NCBI RefSeq assembly: GCF_052857255.1 | Contig: NC_135505.1 | Location: 27,966,499-28,030,498 of the forward strand | Direction of reading: 5' to 3' | DNA from: Amblyomma americanum | Taxonomy: Eukaryota > Arthropoda > Arachnida > Ixodida > Ixodidae | DNA length: 64,000 nt | In this document: positions 11,040 through 22,832 of the stretch, one piece after another | Numbering within the stretch: the stretch's first letter is position 1 | Layout: every line of letters begins with the position of its first letter | Position numbers and translations under genes: made by a program | The notes under the pieces: generated by a model | Databases searched by the model: none | Seen by the model: the letters and a program-made list of their open reading frames with translations, nothing else | Told to the model about the DNA's origin: nothing

Positions 11040-14000
11040 GGTGACAACATTCCATTTTTCTCTTGTGATATCACCATTCGCATGGGGCACTCCAAGAACT
11101 CTTGATATCCAAACTTGCCCTGAGAGCGGCGGTCATAAGTGTATAAGTGTATCCCTACACTGTGTCCATGGGTGGGTGTACGTGTCACCAAGGGCGTCTG
11201 GCACACATCTGAAACGCTGCCCAATGCTGTTGTCACGATGCCCTGCGAGACGCGTCCAGTGGTTTGCCAACGTAGAAACGCATGGAAGTGACCACATCCC
11301 CACATATATTTTTGTTCCTGGTCTCCCTGGATGTAGATCTGCCATACGTTTGCAACGCATAGACTGGTCTATTTTTAAAACCTTTATGGGAGAAGCCTGC
11401 GGAGAAGTTATTACAACATGCATTGAAGAGCGCATCAAGGAGGCTATGAAGCACGCGAGGTGCTTCTTCACTCCAATGCCAAAGTTCACAGACTTCGATG
11501 TGGAGCTGCAGCGCCTCCGATCAGTTCGACGAAGAGCAGAGAGAAGATACAGGCGCACAAAGTCGCTGCACGACTTAAGGGATGCAAGGCGCACACTGAA
11601 GAAAATTCAGTCAAGAGGCTTGACGTGTTCTTTTAGACCACTTCAACTCATCATGGTGGGCGGGTACAGTTCCGGACGCGTGGAAATCAAGTCGTCTGGT
11701 TCCAGTCCTTAAAACTGGAAAATAGCCGCTTGACCTAGCATCGTACCGCCCAATCGCATTGACTAGTTGCGTGGGCAAACTCATAGAAAGGATGGTATTA
11801 AAGCGAATTGAGTGCTATCTGGAGCGCTATCAAATATGCCCAGATGTAATATCCGGGTTTCGGCGGGGACGTTCTTCTATTGATAGCGTGATTGACCTGC
11901 TTTCATTAATTCAACATCAGAAGCATCTGAAGCGCTTGACCACGGCGTTGTTTCTGAATGTTAAAGGGGCCTATGATAATGTCACTCATCAAGCTATTTT
12001 GGAGTTTCTGGAAGCTGCAGAACTTGATGGTCGCATGTTCTGCTGAATACGCAGTTATCTATCCAACCGATCACTATTTATGCAGACTGAGGACGGACCA
12101 ACATCTTCACATTTCACTTCCCGTGGGGTCCCAAAGGGTGGAGTACTCAGCCCAATGCTTTTCAATATTGCGCTTGTCGGCCTTGTCGATGTACTACCAC
12201 AGTCGGCGACAGCCTTAGTCTATGCAGAAGAAATTTGTATCTGGGCATCAGGAGTTACGCGACCACAAGTTCGAGCAAGGCTTCAAAAGGCGGCAAGCAT
12301 TCTTGCGGCCTACCTCCGCCTGCAAGGCCTGGAGATTTCTACTGAAAAATGTTCCGTTGCTGCCTTTACACGCAAGGACATGTCCCCATTACCCCGTACG
12401 CATAAATGGGTCAACTATACTCTATGACAGAAGCCATCGCTTCCTCGGAGTAATCATCGATCGTAATCTAACATGGAGCCCACATGTCTCGTACATGAAA
12501 AGGTGACTGACATTGATAGTTTATGTTCTATCCTTTCTCGGAGGGACGTCGTGGGGAGCACCACTGTACTCGATGCTCCAGCTGTACACCGCATTATTCA
12601 TGGGATTCCTTCGGCACAGTATCCCTGCACTACGAAACTTGAGGAAAACGAACTTACGGTGTCTGCAAAGTGTTCAGGCTCAAGTTCTGCGGACGTGCCT
12701 AGGACTGCCAAAATGTGCGTCTACAGCGGCAACGGTACTCATCGCTCAGGAGAACCCAGTGACTGCCTATGTCACAATCCAAGCGTTCAAAGCGCATATT
12801 CGTCAACTCTCTCGGATTCCCGCGCACCATCTTGCCAGTCTTCCTGCTAACCGGCCGAGTACATCGTTTGAAAAAATTATTGATGCCCATCGCGACTTCC
12901 TACCAACCCAATTTACACCGGCCTCTAGACCGTCTTCTCCATTATGTAGTCTGCACCAACCTCGTGTGCTTCTTTCCATACAGGGCATCGAAAAGAAGGC
13001 TGATTTGTCGACGGTGGCAATAAAACAGACCACTCTATAATATTTGCTCGAGAAACACGAACACCGACTGCACGCATACACCGATGGTTCAGGGACCCCT
13101 TCCAGTTCCTCGGGCTCTGTAGTCACCCCCGTAAGGACCATAGTTAGGAAAGTGAAAACATCACACCGAACTTCAACTGGTGCAGAACTTACTGCTATCC
13201 GTGTCGCCATTGAGCATATCAGTGAAGAAACACCCCAGCAATGGTCTGTTTTCATTGATTCAAAGGCAGCCCTTCAAGCGTTACAACCTGCTCTTCGTCA
13301 TGGGTCCCATGAACAACTTGTCGCTGAAATCCGAGAGTTCCATCACACAGCCATAAACAAAGGGCACGATATTGTTTACCAATGGCTGCGAGGACACAGC
13401 GGCATCGCAGGCAACCACCGCGCGGACGAGGCCGCGCGAACTGCTCACCATGAGGGTGATTGTGTGTCCGTCCCCATCTCGAGAGCCGACGCAGCGGGTA
13501 GGCTTAGACCACTGTCGCGGGACATCACGCTTGCCGCGTGAAATTCAGGCCAATTCTCGCATTGGAGTTTAAAAACCTTAAACCCAGATCTGGAGTTTCG
13601 GCTTCCATCAAGCTTACCACGACGTGAGGCAACTTTGTTGTGTCGCCTGTGGCTTGGTGTAGCTTTCACCAAGCACTACTCCTTCTTAATAGGTATGGCT
13701 GGCAGCCCTGCATGTGCCATCTGCGGGTGTGATTAGACAATAGCCCACATTCTTTGTGAATGCCCTGTCTACAGCGCCAAAAGACAGCCTGCCGCGCACT
13801 GGAGCATCTCGACCTGCGCCCGCTGACGGAAACGAAGATTCTCGGCCTCTGGTCGCGGCGGTCATCGGCAGTGAAGGCCTCCAAAGCACTGCTCCGCTTT
13901 TTGAAGACTTCTGGCCTGCACGACAGGCTGTGACTTTAATGAACGCTGCGACTTTACATAGTGCATTTAATTCCCTGCAACTGTATTTTCTCCTTAATCT

Positions 14001-14095
14001 TTTTCTCCCCTCACCCCTTTCCCGCCATGCAGGGTAGCAGACCGGCTATTCGTGTGGTTAACCTCCCTGCATTTCTCCCTCCTACTCCTCCTTGG
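11040..14095 (+). pseudogene. L1: decayed non-LTR retrotransposon (I-group LINE)
   Basis: 5'-truncated inside the endonuclease; the SDHIP motif is near 11290. The reverse transcriptase follows at about 11640-12430 with frameshifts and a stop. Its catalytic YADD has become YAEE (near 12221). A linker region is broken at 12420-13040. RNase H lies at 13070-13510 with TDGSG, TGAEL, IDSKAAL and the GHSGIAGN motif. The 3' end is the CCGG-TTAACCTCCCTGC-type sequence typical of tick LINEs, running into a CTC-rich tail near 14094. Order and the presence of RNase H fit the I/Jockey superfamily. Non-functional. Confidence 0.85.
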
Positions 14096-14205
14096 TGACA
14101 GGACGGTTCCAGTGTCTCGCACGTGTTTGTGTCAAGGGGGGCACAATCCCCAGAGACTGGAGAAATGCTACTAGTAGTGCAAATCACTTGTCAACGTGTT
14201 TTCAG

Positions 14206-14417
14206 GCTCACTTGTAGGTCAGGAGGAACCGAAAGGAACTCAGCCGAAAAGCGAACAGAAGAGTTTGCCGCAGTTGCCGCATGAGGAAGAGTCCCGCTCA
14301 CGAAAGGCGCTGAAGGCGCAAGAACAGCGTCAGCATCAGCCGCAGCAGCAGAGCCACACGGCGCAGAGCTCCGAGAGCGACCGCATCAGCCCAAGCAGAG
14401 AGCGGATGGTCATCACA
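14206..14417 (+). pseudogene. Candidate cytoplasmic exon of an M13 peptidase gene
   Basis: An open stretch sits between a good acceptor (TGTTTTCAG, ending 14205) and a strong donor (ACA|GTGAGTG at 14418). It encodes a hydrophilic segment rich in Gln, Glu, Ser and Lys with no hydrophobic part. This would suit the N-terminal tail of a type II membrane M13 peptidase whose other exons lie downstream on the same strand. The link to that gene is by position and phase only; the segment has no signature of its own. Confidence 0.4.
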
Positions 14418-16091
14418 GTGAGTGAAAGGAGTGTGTCCTCGCGCGCTTTAAATAACTGCCACATATTAGGACTAAAAAACCATTTCAATAATAATTTATT
14501 CCTACATTTATCTATTTATTATTAACTCCTTTTCGAATTGCTAGGTTCTCTGATAGATCTACTAACTTTGATTTCGTGGCAGTAGAATATATGAGGCTTG
14601 CCTTCGTGGATTATCCCAAGAGCTAATATTTTTGGCTGACATTATCAGCGTTGGAACAACGCAGATGTACTCCATGACCAGGTCCCCTATTAGAAAGCTG
14701 CCTTCTTGGTCCTGTATACAAAGCTGTTCGCTCCTCGTCGTCCTACCAAAGCCATTTATATAGTTCCGAAATTTTTTCCGACTGTTTTCCCTCCTCTCCC
14801 GTTTTCCGCTCTAATGTTCGCTTCTACGAGGTCCTGGAGTTGCAGCTTGCGCTGTCGGTACTTGTTCCACTTTCGGTCTACATCTTCCTGACAAGCCGGC
14901 GCTTTTCTCCGCTGTGTTGTTCCTTGATGCCCGTCTTCATAGCTCGGTAACCTCTATCATGTGACATTACATCAACTTCACGGTTTTTCAGCAGTTCCAC
15001 TTTGTTTTTTTTTATTTTCCAGTTACTTGCTGACCTATAGCTAATGAGTTTTTCATAGCCCAGTTAATTTGTTTGGTTATCCGCGAATTATTTTATGAAT
15101 CGTTTCACAATGTCCGCCACTTGCTACCTTGTTAAAAAGCATGTGTCGCCAAGTTGCAATAAACTGCCCCGCTTGCATTACCCGCGCAGAGGTTAATCAG
15201 TTTGTGTTCGTTCCCGTGGTTTCTGTCCACTTTTATTTGCTGTGAATTTTCATCAACCTCTTCAGGGACAATGCTGTACTACCGGTATCCTAATTCGTGC
15301 ATTGCTTGCAGGTCACATTTTACTTCTCTCTTAACTACGATGACATTAGGTTGATCCATAGTTCAGTAGCAGTGCCCCGTTAGTGCGGGAGTACCAACCG
15401 AGTTTCTCAATGTGGCCGTCATGCCAGGTGGCATGGGACCCACCTGACTCACCCTGACAGGTGGCGTGTTGGCAGGTGGTAGTAGAGCGAAATACCGCCT
15501 GCCACGGCGAGAGAGGAGGAATGGACAACCGGAAGGTGGCTGTCACGGGAACAACCCGGGGGATGGCTAGCAGCGAGACACGCTACCTTCCAACGCTGGC
15601 AGGTGGCATGTGCAGATCTGCGCTCAAACTTCGCATTACCGACTATCGTAATCCTCTGCCAGTTATTACAATCATCTGCCAATTGTGGTCCAATTCACGG
15701 TTCCCTGCGGGGTATTTTTTTCCCGTGATTGCGCTTTCAACCTTGCTGAGCTTCTTGTGCCAACCAAAAAAGCCATTTGAAGTATAGTCGCACTGCTCTC
15801 TTTCGAAAGCGCACCGAAGAGGATTTCTGCCAGCCAAAAAAAAAAATGACGTGCATACAATAACAGAGAAGAGCACGGGACAAGGAATAGACTAATAAAT
15901 GAAATTTTTGCAGCTCGCATTGACGTTCGGCTGCTCATCTCAGTTCGAGTTATCGTATCCCGGCTAAGGCGACCGCATTTCCAAGACGGCGGAATACAAA
16001 AAACACCTATGTGTTGTGCGATGTCGGCGCAGTTAGAGAGCTCGTGGTTATATTAATTACACTGAAGCCCTCCACTACTTCGTGGGGACAC
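14418..16091. other. Putative intron with CAGGTGGC motif cluster
   Basis: No coding signal. Five AGGTGG-type motifs (most as CAGGTGGC) occur at about 15425, 15457, 15472, 15533 and 15598. Shortly after, near 15655-15690, CTGCCAGTTATTACAATCA and CTGCCAATTGTGG form a loose repeat. No known element was recognised. Confidence 0.4.
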
Positions 16092-17527
16092 GAAAGAACA
16101 GCACACTGCAAAACAGCACACAAAAAGCAGCGCAGCGACCAAACAGCACAGGGGAAAACAGCACACCGACAAAACAGCACTGGAAAATCAGCATGGCGAC
16201 GATACAGCACGCATCAAAACAGCACGCAGGAAAAAACGGCACAGTGACAAAACAGCACGACGACAGAAGAGCGCGGGGAAAAACAGCACGACGACAAAAC
16301 AGCATAGCGGAGTGCGGTGCAGCGCTGCTGGAGGGGCAAACTACACAGCCATAACCGCAAAAGGTAAGTCACAACACCTGCGGCAGCTACATTTAGAGTT
16401 AGCGAGTGCTCGTTTCGCGGGTTCATTAAGAAACAGGTCTGTCTTATTGATCCAGGAACAGCGTTTCTTGAACGGTGCACATGACAGAAGTAGTGGTTAT
16501 GTATAGTCCTTGCTTGCTTTAAATTCCCTGCATTCATTCTACAACTCTGCCTCAGTTTACTCCGACCTGCGTTTGTTAGGTTAGGTTAGGTGAGTCTTGT
16601 GGTTCCTGCGCAAAAGGGTCAAATATGTCGAAAATGGATGTTTTAAAGAAATTTGCTTCTAAGCGAAAAACGTAGCTTTTACCATATGTCGCGAAAATTG
16701 ATGTTTTGAGATAATTCTCTTTGAAGTGAAAAAAAAACAGCTTCAATACAAAATTCCCTGCAACAAATGCAGGCACGTGCATGAATTTTCAGGTCAGTTG
16801 GGTAGCCCGTTTCGCAAAGTTCAAAAACTGCGGGTCAGCATCAGGCAAGCACAGTGCAGCGGCATGGTTAAACACCACACAACCTGAAAATCTCGGCTCG
16901 GGAAATTCTGCCATCGCTAAAAGTAAGCATCACATACTGGGCATATTCAATGTATGAAGGCCCTGTAGCTCGCTTCAAACAATATTGCTGAGCAGAGCAT
17001 TCAATTGCCGAAAGTGACAGTCTTGAAGAATAAGGGCTTTTTGTACATCCAGAGCCATAGACCGGGCGTATTTGTCCGAATTCAGCATCATGATTGTCGA
17101 CCCGCGGAATCGATGCTTCGAGAACAACTTCTTCAGCGTTATCATTCCATTACCCGCCAGAAAAGTGCATATTTGAGACCGCGAGTTTACCCTACCCTGT
17201 TCCTTACTTATTTTGTGAAACGAGCACTCGCTAACTTCAAAGGTCGATGCCGTATGTGTTGTGATTTACCGTTCGTTTACGGCTGTGATTGTTCACCCCT
17301 GCAGTAGCGCTGCACCGCACACCGATGTGCCGTTTTGTTGTCGCTGTTTTTTTTTCCTGCGCTCTTCTTTCGTCCTGCTGTTTTCTCGCTGCGCTGTTTA
17401 GTTGCTGTGCCGTTTTGCCCAGCGTGCTGTTTTGGCGCTTGCCGTTTTTGCCCTGTGCTGTTATGTCGCTGCGCGGTTTTTTGTGCGCTGTTTTGACGCA
17501 TGCTGTTTTGATGTGTGCTGTTCTTTC
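16092..17527. mobile_element. Foldback-type element with long inverted repeats
   Basis: Two inverted arms, 16092-16416 and 17217-17527, surround an 800-bp core. The outer two thirds of each arm is an array of about 16-bp units built on AAACAGCAC. The inner third is unique sequence matching in inverted orientation, including GAGTGCTCGTTT at the inner edges. This architecture (long inverted repeats made of short tandem units, with no transposase) is that of foldback elements. The core has no convincing ORF; it carries a (TTAGG)3 and a loose 55-bp duplication near 16625-16735. A target duplication could not be defined. Confidence 0.75.
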
Positions 17528-17535
17528 ATGGCGCC

Positions 17536-17649
17536 TTGACTATAATGACCGTGTGCGTCTTAATCGCTGGCGCCATCATTTTCGGGGTTGTGCTCGCCAC
17601 GACTTCCTACACACGTAAAACAACCTGCGACAGGCCAGCCCGCCGTGAG
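17536..17649 (+). pseudogene. Membrane-anchor exon of the M13 peptidase relic
   Basis: Encodes a hydrophobic run (VCVLIAGAIIFGVVLAT) followed by TCDRPARRE and a strong donor, GAG|GTGAGC at 17650. In tick M13 peptidases the transmembrane helix is followed by a CxTxxC segment; here the second Cys is Arg. No AG acceptor exists between the foldback element's right arm and the hydrophobic run, so the exon start is lost or lies further upstream. The foldback insertion may have removed it. The next exon (19939) continues in phase. Confidence 0.55.
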
Positions 17650-19938
17650 GTGAGCAGTCACGGGACCATATACGCAAGTATTTCCTCGACAACCCAGGAT
17701 TCACTAGACCTGCCGCATTACTTTGTCAGCGGTTAGCGTGGTAAGCACCGTAGCACCAGAAGACGCTAGAGGCCTTCGACAAGCATGGTGATAGTCTATT
17801 GCGTTCGCTTCCTGAAGATGTGGTTACTAGGCCAAGAAAGGGGCCGACGTTATCCTGCGTCTCTTTCCCACGCCTGCGCCTTTCTGGCGCGTTGAGAGTC
17901 GTATATTTTCTAAGCCGCAGAGCTTGACCGCCTCTGCACATTCGTGGCGTATCTTGGTTCATATAGAAAGTGTTTCAGCGGCTCACAACGGACGATTTCA
18001 GTCATTCAGTCGCTCTAAGGAAGGCTTTAGGAAAGCGTGATTCTAACTTGTTCCTTTTAATGTGCGTACTTTTTCCTGGTGCTGCAAACAGAGAAAAACG
18101 TGAGCGCAGAAACAATGTTTGCGGAAATTTTACCGATAAACATGCTGACCGCTTATCAATAGCCTGACTAAGTAATAATAAAAAAGAGGAAATGTCGGTT
18201 GCATTTTCTCCGGCATCCGCGCTTTAGGCCACAAACGGAAACTCGCCCATGACAGTGGAATCGAGGATGGACTGGCAGTTAGCCACCTAAATTCACGGTG
18301 CGTAGGAGCGCTTCTTTGAAACACCCGTTCCCCCCGCGGAGAGCCGGAATGTTTTCGAGTTTCTGTGACCGTACCCGTACTTGTCTTTCAAACACTAAAG
18401 CTTGCTGCGCCCGCAGGATTTCACAAGTATTCCAGTTGTGGCGTTACTTTACAGCTTGGCGATGACGTTTCTAAAAAAAGGAAACAAAAAAAGAGAAGGG
18501 CAGGCCTGCTGCAGATCGCGCTCATAACAGTTGCCTAGCGTGCGCTTTACTTGACTGGCTTAAAAAAACTCTGCAGTGTACCCATGTCTCAGACGACCAA
18601 TAATTTAACAAAGAAATTAGAACTCCCTGGTTAGTTTGTTAGGGTCGGAAAAGGGTTACTGCAGTAAGAAGCTGTACTGCAGTAAACTTTTTCCGACCCA
18701 TGAACAAACTAGCCAGAGAGGTTTAATTTTTTCCTTCGATTATTGATATTTAGCGTTCTCTATATCAGTCTCTAGCATCAAAACATTAGAAAACTATACC
18801 CTATAGATTAGGAGGATAACCTCCCACCCCCGAAATGCGGGGGTTTGTCTCCAATGTTGAAACTCTCACCAAAGCAAAGGCAAACATACATAAATTTCGA
18901 GGACAGGTAGGATATGTTATGAAGTAATTTAAAACAGCTCCCTATATACGGTTAAACACAAGTAGATGACACGCTTCTCAGAGTGTAAAGGGCTCCTCGA
19001 ACCCCATCCCAGAAATCTTCAAGTATGCGCCCTTTTTACGAATCGATGACAGGCCTCTTTTTGGGTGTTTTCTCGAACTAGCTTGGCAGATTTATTTTCT
19101 AAACGCCCAAAAAGATGTGGGTTGTGTTTGAGCGTGGTGCATTTTTGCCTTATGATCGAAAGTAATTTTTTACGCACCCACAGAATTCTGTGGGCTGTGA
19201 AAGGCACTGTCCTTGGAACAGGCCAACCTCTTTTCACACTGAGAATTGCTCCTTATTCACGCTTTTCCTGTGTGAGAAGACCTGGGAGAATTCAGCAATG
19301 AAATGAGTATTCACACTTAATGCGCACTAAAGGCAATGTATTCTGAAAAGGCGGTGGAGTGGGCACAAAGAAGGCTGGTGATAATGCTACGAGTAGATTG
19401 GAACAAATTATTACGGCAAAATTTACAAGACTAATGTAACAAGTCACGAGGAATGACACACAGCCGGTGGCGACAATTGTCGTTCGCGCCAAGGACTGCC
19501 CTCCACTCTTCCACATGCCGCTCTTAACGAATGCTCTTCGACAAAGCACCTAACATGTCGCTGTAGTGCTGTAAACAAGACGGAGTCGTCGGTTATCCTT
19601 CCCTTTAGATTGTATACTATTCAGGCCCAAGTATTTGAGTGCAAAACACGCATTGTTCGTTTAGTGACGAGAGCCGAGGTCTTTTTTCAACTTCTCACAT
19701 GAATCTCCTTCATTGTGAGTGCACCTTGCACACTACTTCTACAAGGAGATTATTCGAGAACACTTGAAAGGGGATTATTGGAGAAAAATTTCTCCTCAGT
19801 CGCATATTGAAGCTCATACTCTTGCGCAAACGCCCGGTGCTGCGTGTACTACATTTTTCAGACTGTGCTTCGTGCGCAGTCGTGCACAAGGAGAATCACG
19901 AACTGGGCCTGGATGTGTGTTTCCTTCCTAGTTTTCAG
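17650..19938. other. Putative intron with a palindromic element
   Basis: No coding signal was seen. The only structure recognised is the approximately 117-bp inverted repeat at 18612-18728, listed separately. Confidence 0.45.
18612..18728. repeat. Imperfect palindrome, MITE-like
   Basis: The left arm (about 18620-18665) and right arm (about 18677-18728) pair around AGAAGCTGT. Both contain TAGTTTGTT...GGGTCGGAAAA and ACTGCAGT. The arms are about 85-90% complementary. No target duplication was identified. Confidence 0.8.
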
Positions 19939-20213
19939 GTGCTGGACTACATGGACTCCATCGTGGATAAAAGCGTGAAGCTGTGCCACGACTTCTACCG
20001 ACACGTCTGCGGCCGATAGATTAGGAACTCCTCGCTTCCGGACCCTCTAGCCTGGTCCTTCATGGCGGAGGTGCTGCTCAACCACACCGCCAGGAGGCAC
20101 CGGGAGATGCTGGCGCGACCAGCACTGGCGGAGTGTCCCGCTGCTACAACAACTGCGTCGCTTACCTGGGCGTCTCAAGAATCATACGCGAGATAGTCGG
20201 CAAGGTCTTGGAG
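19939..20213 (+). pseudogene. M13 peptidase exon with the CxDFY...CGR motif
   Basis: Bounded by acceptor TTTTCAG and donor GAG|GTAAGA. It encodes a segment containing KLCHDFYRHVCGR, the hallmark start of the M13 (neprilysin/ECE) ectodomain, where family members read C-x-DFY-x-x-x-CG-x-W. The expected Trp codon is a TAG stop (20017-20019). The downstream frame (FMAEVLLNHTARRHREM) is M13-like. After about 20126 the sense frame changes, giving CYNNCVAYLGVSRII to the donor. The exon is 275 bp, one base short of a multiple of three, consistent with one lost base. Non-functional. Confidence 0.7.
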
Positions 20214-21373
20214 GTAAGAGAAGGCCACCCTACATGCAGTGCTGAGAACGTGCAGGGGGCGTCTTGGAGACTGATTTTACGAAACAGGCAGAACGCGAGT
20301 TCCAGGTAGCGTCTCGGCTGATCTGCCGAGCTCAAAACACTCCGACGCATTGCCTCCTTCCTTCTTCGCTTCTCTAGCGTTTCTGCCGCTCTTCCAGGTT
20401 GTTCAGGCATCAGCAGTATTGGCGGTCACTTAGCGCAGACAGCGCCTCTTTTTTTTCTCATTACGACAAGGCAAAATATCCTGCCTTTATATCTCCTGTC
20501 TCTATGTCTAGTATCTCTCTGCGTCGCGTTCAATTCTTTTCCAACGAATATTTCCTGCGGCAACGCAAAAATTTGCTGCAGCCCATGAATTCTTTCAGGA
20601 CGGGATCTGCTGACGTGTGACCCGTTAAATGCACCTGAGCATTGAAATGTATAACCGGCTAAAAACTGCGGCTCTTAAGCGTTCAGATTCTCCATCACTA
20701 CTAAATTCTTAAAATTTCGGAATATAGAGCAAGGCTTTAGGAGCAGCGAATTTAGGATTAAAAAATCATTCGGAATTGCACGCTAAAAACGAGATTATCT
20801 CCGCACCATGCGCGGGATGTGAAATGTAAAAGAAACTTTCTTTGTGCGCACCAGCAGTTTCTTCCCACTGGCTGCTTTTCTTCAAACTGGTGAAATAGCG
20901 TCATTTTCAGCGTCATGTGAGCACACGCGCGCACACCGTCTATTGTCACAAATGATGCCGACTTAATATAATATTCCCTGATTAAAGAAGCGCTGGAAAC
21001 CCAGACGGTCGCACTCGCGTGAAGAAAGTCCGTTTAGGAACAACGTACGCGTCTGCGTGAGCCCAAATGATGCCTCCTAAATATTTTCCCAACAATTAGG
21101 CTGTGCCACCTATGTAAAATAAGATGACCGCACTTCGAGGAAGAGGAGGAGGAAAAATCTTTATTTGAGGCCAACACTAAGTCTGCACATCGAAGCCAAC
21201 TTTAATAAGCAGGTATTCGTGTTTATATCTTTATATGAACGACACCAAACCATGCTAGTGCCGTTTTTATTAGCCAGAAGGAAAATCTTGCAAACTCTTG
21301 AAAGGGAAACATTATTTTTCTGCGGGTGGGCGGCACGAAGCTAGAATCCTGGCTGAAGATGTCTTCTGAATAG
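20214..21373. other. Putative intron with LINE 3' stub
   Basis: No coding signal. At 21137-21170 a GAGGAGGAGGAAAAATCTTTATTT stretch is the reverse complement of the 3' tail of an L5-type LINE. It is probably a severely 5'-truncated insertion. Confidence 0.45.
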
Positions 21374-22832
21374 ACGTTTTTCAAGCTGCTACAGCCGTCC
21401 TTCCTCTACCGTCTGAACGCTCTATTCATAGCGACCGCCGGAATTAAAGACAAGACACACCTAGCAATAGACAGACGGAGGTCGTTCAAACAGCTCACAG
21501 CTCTGCTTAGAGCCATCGGAACCGAAAGCGTCAACGACTCCATCGTCGCACAATGCCACACCCTGGACGATAATATCGGGCTCAACGAAACGCTGCACCA
21601 GAGGCAGCGCTCCCCTTTCGCGCTGACATCAGCAGCCGAATGCGCCGAGTTCCCGCCTGATAAGTGAACTCAAGAGACAAACGCGCAGGAGAAACTGAAA
21701 CTGTCCCCTGACACACACGTCCTACCGAGAGATTTCAAAACTATATGCAGCGATATCAATTAAGTCCGTCCTTCTGCACAAGACGACGCTGGTGAGGACC
21801 GTGTATGCTCTTGCACTGCTGGCAGTCGACTTCCTTAAGCTCGACTTCATGCTCAGCACCAAATCGCAGCAGCTGAAGGTAGAAGTCGTGCAGAAGATTT
21901 GCCACCAGGACACCATGACCACATTTAAACGCCTCTGGCTTCCGGCTCTGTACAAGGTACTTTCTATCTCGCTAGACACTGCCGAAGCAATCAGTAGCTA
22001 CTTTTCGACCTTGAAGATGATGATCGAGAAAGACGGTGTCAAATGGCCGAAATGGACGAACATGGAAGATCGAATCAGCACGCTGGCCGAAGCGAAAGAG
22101 ATGCGCATTTCGACATTCAGCAATTGCACCCTCTCCAAAGACTTGGAGAACAGCCGGTTCCAACAGAGTTTGAAAATGAGCGGCAAGGACTAGATATCCA
22201 GCAAGGCCACAGTTCTGAGAAGTACGCAGGCCCCAGATGAGGTGGATGAGGACTCCACGATGGCCGAGGACGAAGAGTACGAAGAGACCGTTGAGGTACA
22301 GTTGCTGGCAGACACGACAACAAGCACCGTATTCGTCCCGCACATGTTCCTCGTGCCACCGGTCGCTTTCCCGGACGTATCTGCAGGCACTTACGCCCAC
22401 CTCGCGATGTTTGTTTTCCACGCCGCCTGAAAGGTGATGTCGCTACTGCTCGGGGTGCGAGGTGTCTCGCCTTGGTCAAACGACACTACCAGGTACTACG
22501 CTGCAGCGCACAGCTGCAACGCGAGTAATTCTGGCGCCTTCCACAGTTTGTTGGGGGAAGCGGACTTTGATGAGGCGGTCGTAGCTGCCTTAGCGTTGAG
22601 AGTTGTCCTTCAGGTCGGGTTCTTGGTTGCGAAGAATGCACCCGCATGCGAATCCCCATTGTTTTCGGTGAAGCTGTTCTTCCGACGCGCCTGCCTTTCT
22701 ATCTGCGCTGGCGGAAAGACGCGCGCAGACTTCTATTCTCTCGACCAGTGCACAGCTTCGGCCGCATGCACGCCAGCAATGTCGACCATGGAAGCGTTTC
22801 ACCGTACGTTCGCCTGTAGCGGTAACGATTAA
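21374..22832 (+). pseudogene. M13 peptidase main exon, catalytic motif lost
   Basis: Begins after an acceptor-like TAG. The first part (to about 21720) reads one frame with an internal TGA at 21665. From about 21725 to 22832 a single second frame carries the rest of the N-terminal domain (WTNMEDRISTLAEAK, resembling the family's W...D..T...A..K). The pre-catalytic VFVPHMFLVPP stretch follows, and then a Cys-rich end containing LFFRRAC and FACSGND, like the C-terminal M13 domain. Stops at TAG 22191 and TGA 22428 interrupt it. Where HExxH should lie the frame reads FHAA then the stop, so the zinc site is gone. This is a relic or long-dead paralog. Confidence 0.65.

Noticed and set aside
16092..17527. 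Regularly spaced short repeats resembling a CRISPR array
   Set aside because: Units are about 16 bp, degenerate and have no constant-length unique spacers; the two arrays are inverted arms of one element in a eukaryotic genome.
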